A stretch of DNA of 64,000 nucleotides from Candidatus Competibacter phosphatis (lineage in GTDB: Bacteria > Pseudomonadota > Gammaproteobacteria > Competibacterales > Competibacteraceae). Position 1 is the stretch's first letter. Each line of letters starts with the position of its first letter. The stretch is from NCBI RefSeq assembly GCF_012939995.1, contig NZ_SPMZ01000014.1, forward strand, positions 1-64,000, read 5' to 3'. Below, one piece after another: positions 55,832 through 64,000 of the stretch. Under the pieces are notes generated by a model. That model was given only the letters and a program-made list of their open reading frames with translations, searched no databases and was not told where the DNA came from. The position numbers and the translations under genes are program-made.

Positions 55832-56895
55832 GGCATCATCTCCAAAGTCCGATGGGCGACGGAGGCATCGGTCGGCGCGGTCGATTCGCTGTGGTTCTCG
55901 ACGTTGACCGCAGTCAGCGCCTGCAATTTGTCGAGCAAGATCGGCAGAATTTGATGCAGGTCGCCGACGATGCCTAGATCCGCCCGTTTGAGCATCGGCG
56001 CGGTGCGGTCGTTGTTGATAGCAATCACGGTCTCACTGCCAGTGATGCCGGATAGATGTTGACCCGCGCCGGACACGCCGAACGCCATGTACAACTTGGG
56101 GGCGACGATCTGACCGGTCGAACCGATGAAGCGTTCGGCCGCCAGCCAGCCACGATCCGCCGCGACCCGGGTGCCGCCCAATGCCGCGCCGATGTGGTCG
56201 GCCAATTGCTTCACCAGTGCCATGCCGTCCGGCCCGCCGGTGCCGAAACCGCCGGAGACGATCCGTTCGGCCTCGTTCAAGGCCACGGTGCGGGGGTCGG
56301 CGGGCAAGGTCCGCAAAGTCCGGTCGCGGAAACTGGCGGGATCGAGCGCCGGATGTACGACGGAGATTTTGGCGGTGCGACCGGGCCGGGGCGCATCCAC
56401 CCCGCGCACACCGGGCGTGAGCATGGCGCAGATCAAGGTGGCATAGGGCCAAATCAGTCGTTCCTGACAGGCCCCACCGTGGGTGTGACGGATCACTTCC
56501 GGGTAACCGTCGCCGACGATGCCGATGCGCATACAGCAGCCGACCAGCGGCAACCGCCAGCGCACCGCCAGCCGGGGTAGCCAGGCGCGAATCGGACCGC
56601 TGTCCGGGGCCAGCAGCAGTACCGGATCGGCCTGAAGCAGCACGGGGGCGAGCGCCTGCAACCAGCCATCGGCGCTGAACTGCGCCAATGCCTCGTGTTC
56701 CACCAGCGTGACCTGGTCCGCGCCGTGCGCCGCCAGCGTCCCGGCCAGCGGTTCCAACGCGCTACCGCACAAAATCGCCTGGACCTTGGCGTCGAGCCGA
56801 TCGGCGATCTCACGGCCTTCTTCCACGCACTCCAGGCTGGCGAGGGTCAATTCGCCTTGCTCGCATTCGGTGATGACGACCACGCATTTATCCAT
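55828..56895 (-). CDS. etfA: Electron transfer flavoprotein, alpha subunit
   Basis: The 355-residue protein has an N-terminal EtfA domain and the C-terminal FAD domain: GGFGTGGPDGMALVKQLA, GSTGQIVAPKLYMAFGVSGAGQHLSG, IAINNDRTAPMLKRADLGIVGD. It pairs with the etfB product. An internal Cys/Trp-rich stretch (AVRWRLPLVGCCMRIGIVGD) is unlike housekeeping EtfA. Start codon 56895 directly follows the stop of the upstream oxidoreductase gene, so coupling is tight. Confidence 0.92.
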   Translation of the reverse strand: MDKCVVVITECEQGELTLASLECVEEGREIADRLDAKVQAILCGSALEPLAGTLAAHGADQVTLVEHEALAQFSADGWLQALAPVLLQADPVLLLAPDSGPIRAWLPRLAVRWRLPLVGCCMRIGIVGDGYPEVIRHTHGGACQERLIWPYATLICAMLTPGVRGVDAPRPGRTAKISVVHPALDPASFRDRTLRTLPADPRTVALNEAERIVSGGFGTGGPDGMALVKQLADHIGAALGGTRVAADRGWLAAERFIGSTGQIVAPKLYMAFGVSGAGQHLSGITGSETVIAINNDRTAPMLKRADLGIVGDLHQILPILLDKLQALTAVNVENHSESTAPTDASVAHRTLEMMP

Positions 56896-58929
56896 TTAAA
56901 CAGCCCTCCCGGCGCGTTCGCCTTCGATGATCGCGGCGTGCGCCCGACGTGGCGCGACGCAGTCGCCGATGCGGTAAAGCGCGGGCACCCGCCCTTTCAA
57001 GTTTTGATACAGCTCTTCATCGACTTCGCGGACTTGCGAAAGCATGTGGGTGGCGCGGGCGTTGTCGGTCTTCAGCGCCTGATACAGGCTATCGTCGGCC
57101 TGACGGTGTACCGCCAGCACCACCGTATCTACTTTGGGGAAGTGCACCATTTGGCCACTGTAGTTGTGCAGCGCCATGACCACGCCGTTGTCGATGCCGA
57201 GGACCGAATGGTTCGGGGTGCAGCGAATGCCCAAGCGCCGGGCTTGGCGATACCAGTTTTCCAGATCGAGGGTGACGCCCAAATCCTGACCGACGTATAA
57301 GGTGGGGGTGACTACTTCCACTTCGCAGCCCTGTTCCGCCAGATACTCGGCGACGCTGGTGGCTTCGTGGAAACCGAGCCGATCCACAATCAGCACCTTG
57401 GGTCCCGGCGTGACCTTGCCCGACAGGATATCCACCACGTCCGCCACGCCGGGGCTGTCGCCACCGGGAATAGCGGCATGGTTGGGTAGCGAACCGGTCG
57501 CCACGATCACCGCGTCCGCCTTGGCGGCCAACACCGAATCGAGCGTGGCGGTGGTATTGGTCTGTACCTCGACACCCAGTTGTTCGATCTCGTGCAGCAG
57601 ATTACGCACGATATCGCCGAACTCCGCCCGCCCAGCGATCCGAACCGCCCACACCACCTGGCCGCCAAGACGGGCTTCCTTTTCCAGCAAGGTGACGCGA
57701 TGCCCGCGCCGGGCGGCGACGGTCGCGGCCTTCAGCCCGGCCGGTCCGCCGCCGATCACCAGCACGCGCTTGGGTTCGGTGACGATCTGCAAGGTGCCGC
57801 CGCCGTAGCGCTTTTCCTGACCGGTTGCCGGGGTTTCGATGCAGCCCATCCAGCGATTGAGTCCCATCCGTCCCACGCATTCCTGGTTGCAGGACAGGCA
57901 GAGCCGGATATCGTCGGTCCGGTTTTCCCGCGCTTTGCGGGCGAATTCGGGATCGGCGATCTGACCGCGCACGATGCCGACCAAGTCGGCGTGACCCTCG
58001 CTCAGGATGCGTTCCGCCTGGATCGGGTCCTTGATCCGACCCACGCCGATCACCGGCAGCCGTACCGCCTTGCGAATGGCCGAGGGAATGAACAGGGCGT
58101 AATCCGGGCGAATCCGCATCGACGCTTCGATCATGTACAGAGTCTGGGTCGCGGTACCGATGCTGGTGTTGATCAGATCGATCAGCCCGTCCGCTTCCAG
58201 CAGTCGCGCCACGGCCACCGTTTCGTCCAGGGTGATGCCGTCACGGATCAGTTCGTCACCGCACAGCCGCACGCTGATCACGTAGTCGCGGCCCACCTCA
58301 TTGCGAATAGAGGCGATGATCTCGCGCAGCAGTCGGGCGCGGTTTTCCAGACTGCCGCCGTATTCGTCGCCGCGTTGGTTGGTGTTGCGCGACAGGAACT
58401 GGCGGACGATGGAGGAATGGGAGCATTGCAGTTCCACGCCATCGAAACCGCCCTCGCGGGTGTAGGCGGCCACCCGCGCATAGCCCTGGATAATCTCCAG
58501 AATATCCTCGTGTTCCACCGCTTTCGCCACTTCGCGGAACAGGGGATCGGCCAGCGCCGACGGCGCCCAGGCGGGTAGCCGGGTGAACATGCCGCTACTC
58601 TGGCCGCCATTGTGGTTGATCTGCGCCAGGATCGGCGTTCCTTCCGCGTGGACCGCCGCTGTAATCCGCCGATAATGCGGGATCACCCGGCGGTGAAAAG
58701 CATGGATCAGCTTTTCGTAGGGGTGATCAGTGGGATGGGTGGATTGCTCTTCGGTAATGATCAATCCGGTTCCGCCGCGCGCGCGTTCCCGGTAATAGTA
58801 AAGATGCCGCTCGCTGGGCAGGAAATCCTCGGCGTAGTTGGTCAGATGCGCCGAGAACACGATCCGGTTCCTGACCGTGATGCTGCCGATCTTCAGCGGG
58901 GTAAACAACAGTCGTGGACGATTGCTCAT
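56896..58929 (-). CDS. Mycofactocin-system FadH/OYE oxidoreductase (type 2)
   Basis: The 677-residue protein has the 2,4-dienoyl-CoA reductase layout: an FMN TIM barrel of old yellow enzyme type (LFTPLKIGSITVRNRIVFSA, GFDGVELQCSHSSIVRQFLS), a complete 4Fe-4S motif CLSCNQECVGRMGLNRWMGC (C-x2-C-x3-C-x11-C) and an NAD(P)/FAD module (VLVIGGGPAGLKAATVAARRG). Electrons can pass from FAD through the cluster to FMN. Its natural substrate is unknown; with neighbours of this kind it may oxidise or reduce mycofactocin-linked electron carriers. It lies 3 bp after the paralogous gene. Confidence 0.9.
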   Translation of the reverse strand: MSNRPRLLFTPLKIGSITVRNRIVFSAHLTNYAEDFLPSERHLYYYRERARGGTGLIITEEQSTHPTDHPYEKLIHAFHRRVIPHYRRITAAVHAEGTPILAQINHNGGQSSGMFTRLPAWAPSALADPLFREVAKAVEHEDILEIIQGYARVAAYTREGGFDGVELQCSHSSIVRQFLSRNTNQRGDEYGGSLENRARLLREIIASIRNEVGRDYVISVRLCGDELIRDGITLDETVAVARLLEADGLIDLINTSIGTATQTLYMIEASMRIRPDYALFIPSAIRKAVRLPVIGVGRIKDPIQAERILSEGHADLVGIVRGQIADPEFARKARENRTDDIRLCLSCNQECVGRMGLNRWMGCIETPATGQEKRYGGGTLQIVTEPKRVLVIGGGPAGLKAATVAARRGHRVTLLEKEARLGGQVVWAVRIAGRAEFGDIVRNLLHEIEQLGVEVQTNTTATLDSVLAAKADAVIVATGSLPNHAAIPGGDSPGVADVVDILSGKVTPGPKVLIVDRLGFHEATSVAEYLAEQGCEVEVVTPTLYVGQDLGVTLDLENWYRQARRLGIRCTPNHSVLGIDNGVVMALHNYSGQMVHFPKVDTVVLAVHRQADDSLYQALKTDNARATHMLSQVREVDEELYQNLKGRVPALYRIGDCVAPRRAHAAIIEGERAGRAV

Positions 58930-58932
58930 GGC

Positions 58933-60905
58933 TTAGACCTCCCGTCCGGCGCGATAGCCTTCCAGGATCGCGTGACTGAGATAACGCGGCGCGACGCAGT
59001 CGCCGGCCCGGAATACCCGCAAACCGCTCGCCTTGAGCGCGAAATACAGGGTTTCGTCAGGCACTTCCGGCGACACGTCCACCACCAGATCGATGCCGTC
59101 GAGACGGATTTCCCGGTGATCGAAATGATCCGCGCCGATCACGCCGTGTTCGGTTACTTCTAGCGTGTCGAATTGTGGGCGGAAGACGATGCCGCGGGCG
59201 GCGGCGCGCTGATTCCAGGCGGTCAACTCCAGCGATGCGGTCAAGCGTTGGCCGACGAACATGTCGCTGGTGACCACTTCGACTTGCCAGCCGCGCTCGA
59301 CCAGCCATTCGGTCACCGCCATGCCGACCGGATCGCCGAGAGTGTCGAGGACCACGGCGCGGCCCGGCATGGCCGGAACCTCGCCGCCCATGACTTGCCG
59401 AGGATTGATCAGCGGCGCGTTCGGGTGAAAGCGCACGCCGGCTTGCTGGCCCGGGAGCCCACCCACGGCCACGATCACGGCATCGGGAGATTCCTGGCCG
59501 ATTTGTTCGGCGGTCATGTCCATCTCGGTCCGAATGGTTACTTCCAGTGCGCGGACTTGCCGTTCCAGCCAGTCCACCGCCAGCGCCAACCGTTCCCGGG
59601 CGGGCGCGGCGGCGGCGAGTCGGATCGCGCCGCCGAGTTGCGATTCGCGTTCGTACAAGGTGACGTCGTGTCCGCGTAGCGCCGCCACCCGCGCCGCTTC
59701 CAGACCGGCTGGTCCGCCGCCCACGACCAGAACCCGATGCGGCGTCCGGGCGCGTTTCAGAGTCGCAAATTCGGCTTCGTGCTCGTAGCCGGCGGCTGGA
59801 TTGTTGGCGCAACTCAGGCGCGGGTTCTGCACCAAGCCGATAAGGTTGTCCTGATTGGCGAGCAGGCAAGGGCGAATGTCGGCGGCGCGGCCTTCACGCC
59901 ATTTGTGCGGCAAGTCCGGATCGGCGATCAGTGCTCGGGTCATTTCCACTGCGTCGGCTTTCCCGTCAGCCAGCAGCGCCGCCGCCATTTCGGGATCGAC
60001 GATGCTGCCTTGGGCGAAGACCGGCAGCGCGACCGCCGCCTTGATGCCTGCCGCCAGATGCACGGCGAAGCCGGGCGGTTGATATAGACCGGGCCGAGTG
60101 AGATGACCGGTGTAGATGCTGCCGCTGGTGACGCTGATGAAATCGAGCAGCCCATCGCGCGCCAGGCAGCGGGCGATCTCCGCCGCGTCTTCCGGCTTGA
60201 TGCCGGCCCATGGCGCATATTCGTCGCCTGCCAGGCGCAGCCCGACGATGGCATCGCGACCCAGTTCGTCGCGCACGTTCTCGATGATCTGACGGGCGAA
60301 ACGCAGCCGGTTTTCCAGCGAACCGCCGTAATCGTCGCCACGTTGATTGGTCAATGGCGACAGAAATTGGCGAATCAGGCTGTCCTGACCGGCGTTCAGC
60401 TCGACCCCATCCAGGCCGCCGTCGCGGGCGTAACGGGCAGCCTGTCGGAAGCCCTGGATCACGGCGGCGATATCGTCGGCGTCCATGGCCTGGGGCAGTT
60501 CGCGGCTGTTGACTTCCGGGACTGGCGAGGGTGCCCACAGCGGCAATTGGGAATAATGGCTGCTGCCCTGCATCCCGCTATGGGTCAAGTGCGCCAACGC
60601 CAGCACACCGTGGCGATGCAGCGCATCTGCGATTTGGCGATAACCGTCCACCACGCGGTCTCGTAGCCAAATATCGCGTACTCGTAGGGCCAGTCCGAAG
60701 GGTGAACAACGCTGCCTTCCAGAACGATCGTTCCCGCGCCACCGGCGGCACGGGTTTCGTAATAAGCGACGTGCCGCTCGGTGAAGCGGTTATGAGTGGC
60801 GAAGTTGGTCTGATGGGCGGCGAACACAAAGCGGTTCGGCGCGGTTTTGCCACCCAACGACAGTGGGGCGCAAAGCCCGGCATGGCGATCTTGCGGCTTG
60901 CTCAT
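58933..60905 (-). CDS. Mycofactocin-system FadH/OYE oxidoreductase (type 1), frame broken
   Basis: Paralogue of the next gene, with about 656 residues from ATG 60905: the barrel (APNRFVFAAHQTNFATHNRF, GVLALAHLTHSGMQGSSHYS), then VLVVGGGPAGLEAARVAALRG. In the cluster region only the first and last Cys remain (CLLANQDNLIGLVQNPRLSC); the second and third ligand positions are Ala and Asn, so a normal 4Fe-4S cluster is doubtful. The first 85 residues are in another frame; removing two bases from TCTC at 60659-60662 gives FGYDRVVDGYRQIADALH. It lies 47 bp after mftC. Confidence 0.85.
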
Positions 60906-60952
60906 GGCCTTGCCTCACGCGCTACGGATTTCAGGTATTGCTCGGATCGAAT

Positions 60953-62020
60953 TCATGGCGATGCAATGCTCGCCAGTTGCGACACGGCCTTGACCGGTAT
61001 TGGAAAAAACGCCGGTCGTTGAAACACGCAGTCCGGGTCGGGCGTATCCAGGGATTGTTGGGTGAAATGTTTGACGGCCATGCAGCCGCCATGGCACTGG
61101 TCGTAGGCGTTGCAGCTCTGGCAACTGCCGCCGACCTGCCATTCCCGCAGATGCGCGAACAGCGGCGAGTGGCGCCAGATGCCGGCGAACCCGCCCGGTT
61201 GGCGCACGTTGCCGCCGGAAAACTCCGGGGCCAACATGAACGGGCAGGCATAGACTTCGCCGACCGGGTCCACGCAACAGACGATGCGTCCGGCGCCGCA
61301 CAGGTTTAGCCCGTCCATCGGCTGCCCGTAAGCCGACAGGTGAAAAAAGGAATCACCGGTCAGCACGTCGCGATGCTTCAACAGCCACTCGTACAGTCCG
61401 CGATTTTGTTCGTGGGTTGGGCGCAGGTCTTGCCATACCGCGCCGCCGCGACCGGTGGGACGCAGCCGCGTCAGCCGCAGCTCGGCTCCATAGCTTTGGG
61501 AAAGGGCATATAGCTCGTCGATTTGCGGATAGTTGTGGCGGGTGACGGTAGTGTTGATCTTGAACGGAAACCGGTGCTTGGCCAGCCGCTCCATCGCTTG
61601 GCGGGCACGGCCGTAGGAACCTTCGCCGCGGATGGGATCGCTGGTGTCAGCGGTCGCACCATCAATGCTAATCTGCACGTCCAAATAGTCCCGCGAGGCG
61701 ATCCACGCCGCCGCATCGTCGTCGATCAAGGTGCCGTTGGTGCTGAACTTGACGCCGATTCCGCGCGCCAGCGCGTAGTCCATCAATTCGCGAAAATCCT
61801 TCCGGCTCATCGGCTCGCCGCCGCCGACGTTGATGTAAAACACCTTCATTTCCGCCCATTCGTCGATCAGCCGCTTGGCCTCGGCGGTGGTGAGTTCATC
61901 GGGCCGACGCTTGCCGGAGGAAGACAGGCAATGCACGCATTGCAGGTTGCAGGCGTAGGTGATTTCCCAGGTCAGGCAGATCGGCGCGTCCAGACCCTGC
62001 CGAAAGATTTCGTAGCTCAT
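60953..62020 (-). CDS. mftC: Mycofactocin radical SAM maturase MftC
   Basis: The 355-residue enzyme has the radical SAM CNLQCVHC (C-x3-C-x2-C, about residues 25-32), the GGGEPM motif and a C-terminal SPASM region with many Cys (CGAGRIVCCVDPVGEVYACP, CQSCNAYDQCHGGC) for auxiliary Fe-S clusters. MftC oxidatively decarboxylates the terminal Tyr of MftA and forms a C-C bond to Val. The N-terminal ICLTWEITYACNLQCVHCLS is very typical. It is followed by the two OYE-type genes, not by mftD. Confidence 0.95.
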   Translation of the reverse strand: MSYEIFRQGLDAPICLTWEITYACNLQCVHCLSSSGKRRPDELTTAEAKRLIDEWAEMKVFYINVGGGEPMSRKDFRELMDYALARGIGVKFSTNGTLIDDDAAAWIASRDYLDVQISIDGATADTSDPIRGEGSYGRARQAMERLAKHRFPFKINTTVTRHNYPQIDELYALSQSYGAELRLTRLRPTGRGGAVWQDLRPTHEQNRGLYEWLLKHRDVLTGDSFFHLSAYGQPMDGLNLCGAGRIVCCVDPVGEVYACPFMLAPEFSGGNVRQPGGFAGIWRHSPLFAHLREWQVGGSCQSCNAYDQCHGGCMAVKHFTQQSLDTPDPDCVFQRPAFFPIPVKAVSQLASIASP

Positions 62021-62054
62021 CGGTTACCCCTTCGAACGGTGGCAGTGCGGGCAA

Positions 62055-62330
62055 TCAGGCTTCAGCGGTGGTCGGGTCAATGCCTGCCTTGATCTCGGAG
62101 ATGGGGTCTGCTGGAAATCCGCCCTGTTCGGCATGCTGTTTCACCATCTCGGCGTTGGGGGCGATGTAGATGCAATAAATCTTGTCGTCGGTGACATAGC
62201 TTTGCACCCATTGGATTTGGGGACCCAGGTTGTGGAGTACGCTGCACGATTTCTGCGAGATGGCTTTCAGGTCGGCTGGAGACAGCTTGCCCGCACCGGG
62301 CAGTTCGCGTTCGATCAGATACTTGGGCAT
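62055..62330 (-). CDS. DUF4242 family small protein
   Basis: The 91-residue protein matches DUF4242 (SCO4226-like, ferredoxin-like alpha/beta fold): MPKYLIERELPGAGKLSPADL, IQWVQSYVTDDKIYCIYIAPN and EMVKQHAEQGGFPADPI. A nickel-binding member is known from Streptomyces; the biological role is unclear. It sits between the DUF779 gene and mftC with short gaps (55 and 34 bp) on the same strand, so it belongs to the operon. Confidence 0.85.
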   Translation of the reverse strand: MPKYLIERELPGAGKLSPADLKAISQKSCSVLHNLGPQIQWVQSYVTDDKIYCIYIAPNAEMVKQHAEQGGFPADPISEIKAGIDPTTAEA

Positions 62331-62385
62331 GGGACTAATCTCTTTGGTGGAATCGTTTTTTTATGAGTGGGCCTATCAACGGCTG

Positions 62386-62760
62386 TCAGGCGTCATGCTT
62401 CGCATCCAACGCCGCCTGTTCCTGGTCCGTGAACAGCCGGGAGCGTGTCAGGAAGCGCAAGCCTTCCGGACCTTCCAGGGAAAACATCCCGCCCCGACCC
62501 GGCACGACATCGATGGTCAGTTGGGTGTGTTTCCAGTACTCGAACTGAGCGGCGCTCATGTAAAACGGGCAACCGCCGATCTCGCCCAAGCGCACGTCGC
62601 CATCGCCGATCAGCAGTTCGCCTGCCGGGTAGCACATCGGCGAGCTGCCGTCGCAACAGCCGCCGGATTGGTGAAACATCAGCGGGCCGTGCTTGGTTTT
62701 GAGACGCGCGATCAAATCCAGGGCGGCATTGGTCGCCAATACGCGGGATACGGTGGTCAT
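62386..62760 (-). CDS. DUF779 protein (aldehyde dehydrogenase-associated)
   Basis: From ATG 62760 the product is 124 residues. The Cys-rich FHQSGGCCDGSSPMCYP motif and GGCPFYMSAAQFEYWKHTQL identify DUF779, a family that very often adjoins acetaldehyde/ethanol-type aldehyde dehydrogenase genes. Function is not established; the paired Cys suggest metal or thiol chemistry. It is separated from the ald gene by a 31-bp direct repeat. A longer upstream frame to 62832 would run through that repeat and is unlikely. Confidence 0.88.
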   Translation of the reverse strand: MTTVSRVLATNAALDLIARLKTKHGPLMFHQSGGCCDGSSPMCYPAGELLIGDGDVRLGEIGGCPFYMSAAQFEYWKHTQLTIDVVPGRGGMFSLEGPEGLRFLTRSRLFTDQEQAALDAKHDA

Positions 62761-62786
62761 GACGAGCCTCCATCGGGTTAAACCCA

Positions 62787-62880
62787 CCCTCACCCCCAAC
62801 CCCTCAGTGGGAGAGGGGAGAGTGCGAGGCAACCTTCAACCCCTCTCCCAGTGGGAGAGGGGAGAGTGCGAGGCAACCTT
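62787..62880. repeat. Direct repeat with palindrome between ald and DUF779 genes
   Basis: Two identical 31-bp copies (62806-62836 and 62850-62880, 44-bp period) enclose a perfect 10-bp hairpin CCCCTCTCCC/GGGAGAGGGG (62840-62862). The second copy runs into the ald stop codon. The CCCTCACCCCCAACCCC start resembles the element at 35381-35414. It may act as a terminator-like or mRNA-processing site. Confidence 0.8.
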
Positions 62881-64000
62881 AGAAGAACCCCATGGCCTTG
62901 GGGTTATAGCTGACCAGCAGGTTCTTGGTTTGCTGGTAGTGGTCGAGCATCATCCGGTGCGTTTCCCGGCCGATGCCGGATTGCTTGTAACCGCCGAAGG
63001 CGGCGTGGGCCGGGTAGAGGTGGTAGCAGTTGGTCCAGACTCGGCCGGCCTTGATGCCACGCCCCATGCGGTAGGCGACGTTCATGTCGCGACTCCAGAC
63101 GCCCGCGCCCAGTCCGTAGAGGGTGTCGTTGGCGATGGCTAGCGCGTCCGCCGCGTCCTTGAAAGTGGTCACCGCGAGCACCGGCCCGAAGATTTCCTCT
63201 TGAAAGAGGCGCATTTTGTTGTGGCCCTGGAACACGGTCGGTTGCACGTAGTAGCCGTTGCGCAGTTCCCCACTCAGTTCGGCCCGTTGTCCGCCGGTCA
63301 GGCATTCCGCGCCTTCCTGACGGCCGATATCCAGGTAGCTGAGGATTTTTTCCATCTGCTCGGAGGAGGCCTGGGCGCCGATCATGGTGTCGGTGTCGAG
63401 CGGATGCCCTTGCTTGACCGCTTTTACCCGCTGGATGGCTCGCTCGATGAAGCGGTCGTAGCCGGATTCCTGGATCAGCGCCCGCGAGGGACAGGTGCAG
63501 ACTTCGCCTTGATTCAGGGCGAACATGGTGAAACCTTCCAGAGACTTGTCGAAGAAGTCGTCGTCTTGGGCGCAGACGTCGGCGAAGAAGACGTTGGGCG
63601 ATTTGCCGCCCAGTTCCAGCGTGACCGGGATGAGGTTTTGCGCGGCATATTGCATGATCAGCCGCCCGGTGGTGGTTTCGCCGGTGAAGGCGATCTTGGC
63701 GATGCGTTTGTTGCTGGCCAGCGGCTTGCCGGCTTCGAGACCGAAGCCGTTGACGACGTTGACGACGCCGGGCGGGAGTAGATCCTGAATCAGTTCCATG
63801 AGCACCAGGATCGATACGGGGGTTTGTTCGGCGGGTTTTAAGACCACGCAGTTGCCGGCGGCCAAGGCCGGCGCTAGTTTCCAGACCGCCATCAGGATTG
63901 GGAAATTCCAGGGGATGATCTGGCCAACCACGCCCAGCGGTTCGTGGAAGTGATAGGCGACGGTGTCGTCGTCGATTTCCGATAGCGCGCCTTCCTGGGC
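62879..64000 (-). CDS. NAD-dependent aldehyde dehydrogenase (AldB/ExaC type), cut by window edge
   Basis: The visible 373 residues form the C-terminal three-quarters of an [57 protein letters not shown] with the general base Glu, [11 protein letters not shown] with the catalytic Cys, and the end [18 protein letters not shown]. The reading frame runs open to base 64000, so the N-terminus is outside. This subgroup, next to DUF779, oxidises acetaldehyde and similar aldehydes to acids. As the first visible gene of the mycofactocin operon it suggests alcohol oxidation as the pathway served. Confidence 0.93.
   Translation of the reverse strand, partial: AQEGALSEIDDDTVAYHFHEPLGVVGQIIPWNFPILMAVWKLAPALAAGNCVVLKPAEQTPVSILVLMELIQDLLPPGVVNVVNGFGLEAGKPLASNKRIAKIAFTGETTTGRLIMQYAAQNLIPVTLELGGKSPNVFFADVCAQDDDFFDKSLEGFTMFALNQGEVCTCPSRALIQESGYDRFIERAIQRVKAVKQGHPLDTDTMIGAQASSEQMEKILSYLDIGRQEGAECLTGGQRAELSGELRNGYYVQPTVFQGHNKMRLFQEEIFGPVLAVTTFKDAADALAIANDTLYGLGAGVWSRDMNVAYRMGRGIKAGRVWTNCYHLYPAHAAFGGYKQSGIGRETHRMMLDHYQQTKNLLVSYNPKAMGFF

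Overview
The window looks like chromosomal DNA of a GC-rich gammaproteobacterium. The evidence is the gene order rpsF-priB-rpsR-DUF2232-rplI-dnaB-alr-radA, PriB itself, aat next to bpt, and lolA-rarA. Polyhydroxyalkanoate genes (phaA, phaC) together with two pyrophosphate-type phosphofructokinases suggest a storage-polymer organism of the Candidatus Competibacter/Contendobacter kind. That placement is inference.

Layout. 1-210: leader-distal end of a CRISPR array, with no cas genes in view. 0.2-5.2 kb: a membrane-anchored unknown, a DUF1015 protein and a second EF-G. 5.3-9.8 kb: a six-gene minus-strand operon with two NosL-like proteins, a TlpA-like lipoprotein, a polytopic membrane protein and an ABC ATPase/permease pair. 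10.1-14.3 kb: a periplasmic-binding lipoprotein overlapping a dCache-HAMP-PAS-GGDEF-EAL protein. 14.5-21.5 kb: the rpsF to radA housekeeping run. 21.6-24.6 kb: an AT-rich pair (ExeA-like ATPase, TAXI receptor) full of frameshifts. 24.7-27.3 kb: bpt, aat and a DUF482 protein. 27.5-36.7 kb: ftsK, two phosphofructokinases, lolA and rarA. 36.7-49.6 kb: an HPr-domain protein, phaA, serS, a MATE pump, DAHP synthase, a phaC-VWA-DnaJ operon and an AcoR-type sigma-54 activator.

49.6-64 kb holds the most interesting locus: a mycofactocin (peptide-derived redox cofactor) gene cluster on the minus strand. In transcription order it reads aldehyde dehydrogenase (cut by the window edge), DUF779, DUF4242, mftC, two FadH/OYE-type oxidoreductases, etfA, a FixC-like ETF dehydrogenase, a FixX-like ferredoxin, etfB, mftE, mftF, mftA, a mycofactocin-type SDR and mftB. 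Gaps are short and stops often overlap starts, so most of it is probably one operon. No mftD (LldD-like) and no mftG (GMC) gene is visible. A complete FixABCX-like set sits inside the cluster and is a plausible route from reduced mycofactocin to quinone.

Caution on sequence quality. About 19 reading-frame breaks occur in nine genes, including the essential rpsR and ftsK. Each can be repaired by removing 1-2 bases, nearly always from a homopolymer or dinucleotide run. I read these as probable insertion errors in the sequence, not gene decay, and give such genes as CDS spanning the break.
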